NCBI GenBank assembly: GCA_022510625.1
Contig: JAFLTD010000016.1
Location: forward strand, 1 to 41,648
Length of the DNA stretch: 41,648 nucleotides
DNA from: Lachnospiraceae bacterium
Lineage (GTDB): Bacteria > Bacillota > Clostridia > Lachnospirales > Lachnospiraceae
Reading direction: 5' to 3'
Shown here: positions 41,477 to 41,648 of the stretch, piece by piece
How the letters are laid out: each line of letters opens with the position of its first letter
Position numbering within the stretch: the first letter of the stretch is position 1
Notes under the pieces: model-generated
Seen by the model: only the letters and a program-made list of their open reading frames with translations
Databases searched by the model: none
Told to the model about the DNA's origin: nothing
Position numbers and translations under genes: made by a program

Positions 41477-41648
41477 GCCTGTAAAATCAATGGTTTCACG
41501 TTGAGATATGGTACTTACTACACCACCACTATACCATTTTTTGGAAGAGTCTTGAAATGACGCAGATATAATAGAAAAACATAGGCGGCAGAATCTTTTT
41601 CAAAAGATTACTGTCGCCTAGAACTTTGTCTACAGTCTTGACATTACA
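41477..41648. other. Non-coding right edge, possible end of a mobile element
   Basis: No reading frame is evident in these 172 bases. They contain a hairpin (see the terminator entry). The minus-strand sequence starting TGTAATGTCAAGACTG at the window end looks like an insertion-sequence terminus to me, but I cannot confirm a family. The boundary with the truncated phosphatase frame at 41476 is where an insertion junction would be sought. Confidence 0.3.
41575..41619 (-). terminator. Hairpin terminator read leftward from the right edge
   Basis: On the minus strand, AGGCGACAG-TAATCTTTT and AAAAGATT-CTGCCGCCT pair (one or two mismatches) around a two- to three-base loop and are followed by ATGTTTTTC. 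It would stop transcription entering from beyond the right end of the window, or from an element located there. Confidence 0.55.

Overview
The window looks like chromosomal DNA of a gut-type Firmicute, most likely Lachnospiraceae/Clostridia. The support is moderate G+C with strong AGGAGG-type ribosome binding sites, a class B sortase with a Cna-B adhesin, a SpoIIE/RsbU-type phosphatase, GH10 and MATE genes typical of fibre degraders, and AT-rich intergenic DNA. The genus is not determined.

Layout. (1) 1-3949: a sugar-use locus with a divergent AraC-type regulator, an intracellular GH10 xylanase-like enzyme and a MATE transporter. (2) 4052-28094: a complete-looking contractile injection system (CIS). 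A monocistronic AAA+ ATPase and a SARP/BTAD regulator come first, followed by a tightly packed operon: sheath, two tube proteins, LysM tube/baseplate adaptor, split spike (gpD-like plus gpV-like), gp25, two baseplate-J-like wedge proteins, tail protein I, an Ig-tailed accessory protein, a membrane protein with about 14 extracytoplasmic MORN repeats, the DUF4255 tail terminator, an unknown protein, a DUF4280 PAAR-like tip, a membrane-bound degenerate nucleotidyl cyclase with a TPR-like tail, and a membrane-bound RsbU-type phosphatase. (3) 28110-29297: a 35-residue Cys-rich ORF, then a candidate cargo toxin (basic CIS-cargo-like leader plus C-terminal RNase-like module) with an acidic candidate immunity protein. 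(4) 29329-32210: a papain/C39-like protein on the minus strand and a chemoreceptor. (5) 32297-41366: a giant (about 2,680 residue) Cna-B adhesin and its class B sortase. (6) 41384-41648: a truncated low-molecular-weight phosphatase fragment and a mobile-element-like edge.

How it may work together. The most informative signal is a short upstream element, TTGTTTATA. It occurs before the ATPase (4052), the SARP regulator (6220), the sheath operon (7693) and the toxin (28247). The ATPase and toxin copies match at 30 of 36 positions, including the -10 and the spacing. This ties the toxin to the CIS as one regulon, presumably controlled by the SARP-like protein. I see no tape-measure gene, no phage head gene and no lysis gene. 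Together with the transmembrane MORN protein inside the operon, this suggests a membrane-anchored, cell-associated contractile machine rather than a released tailocin. That is inference and needs structure prediction and imaging.
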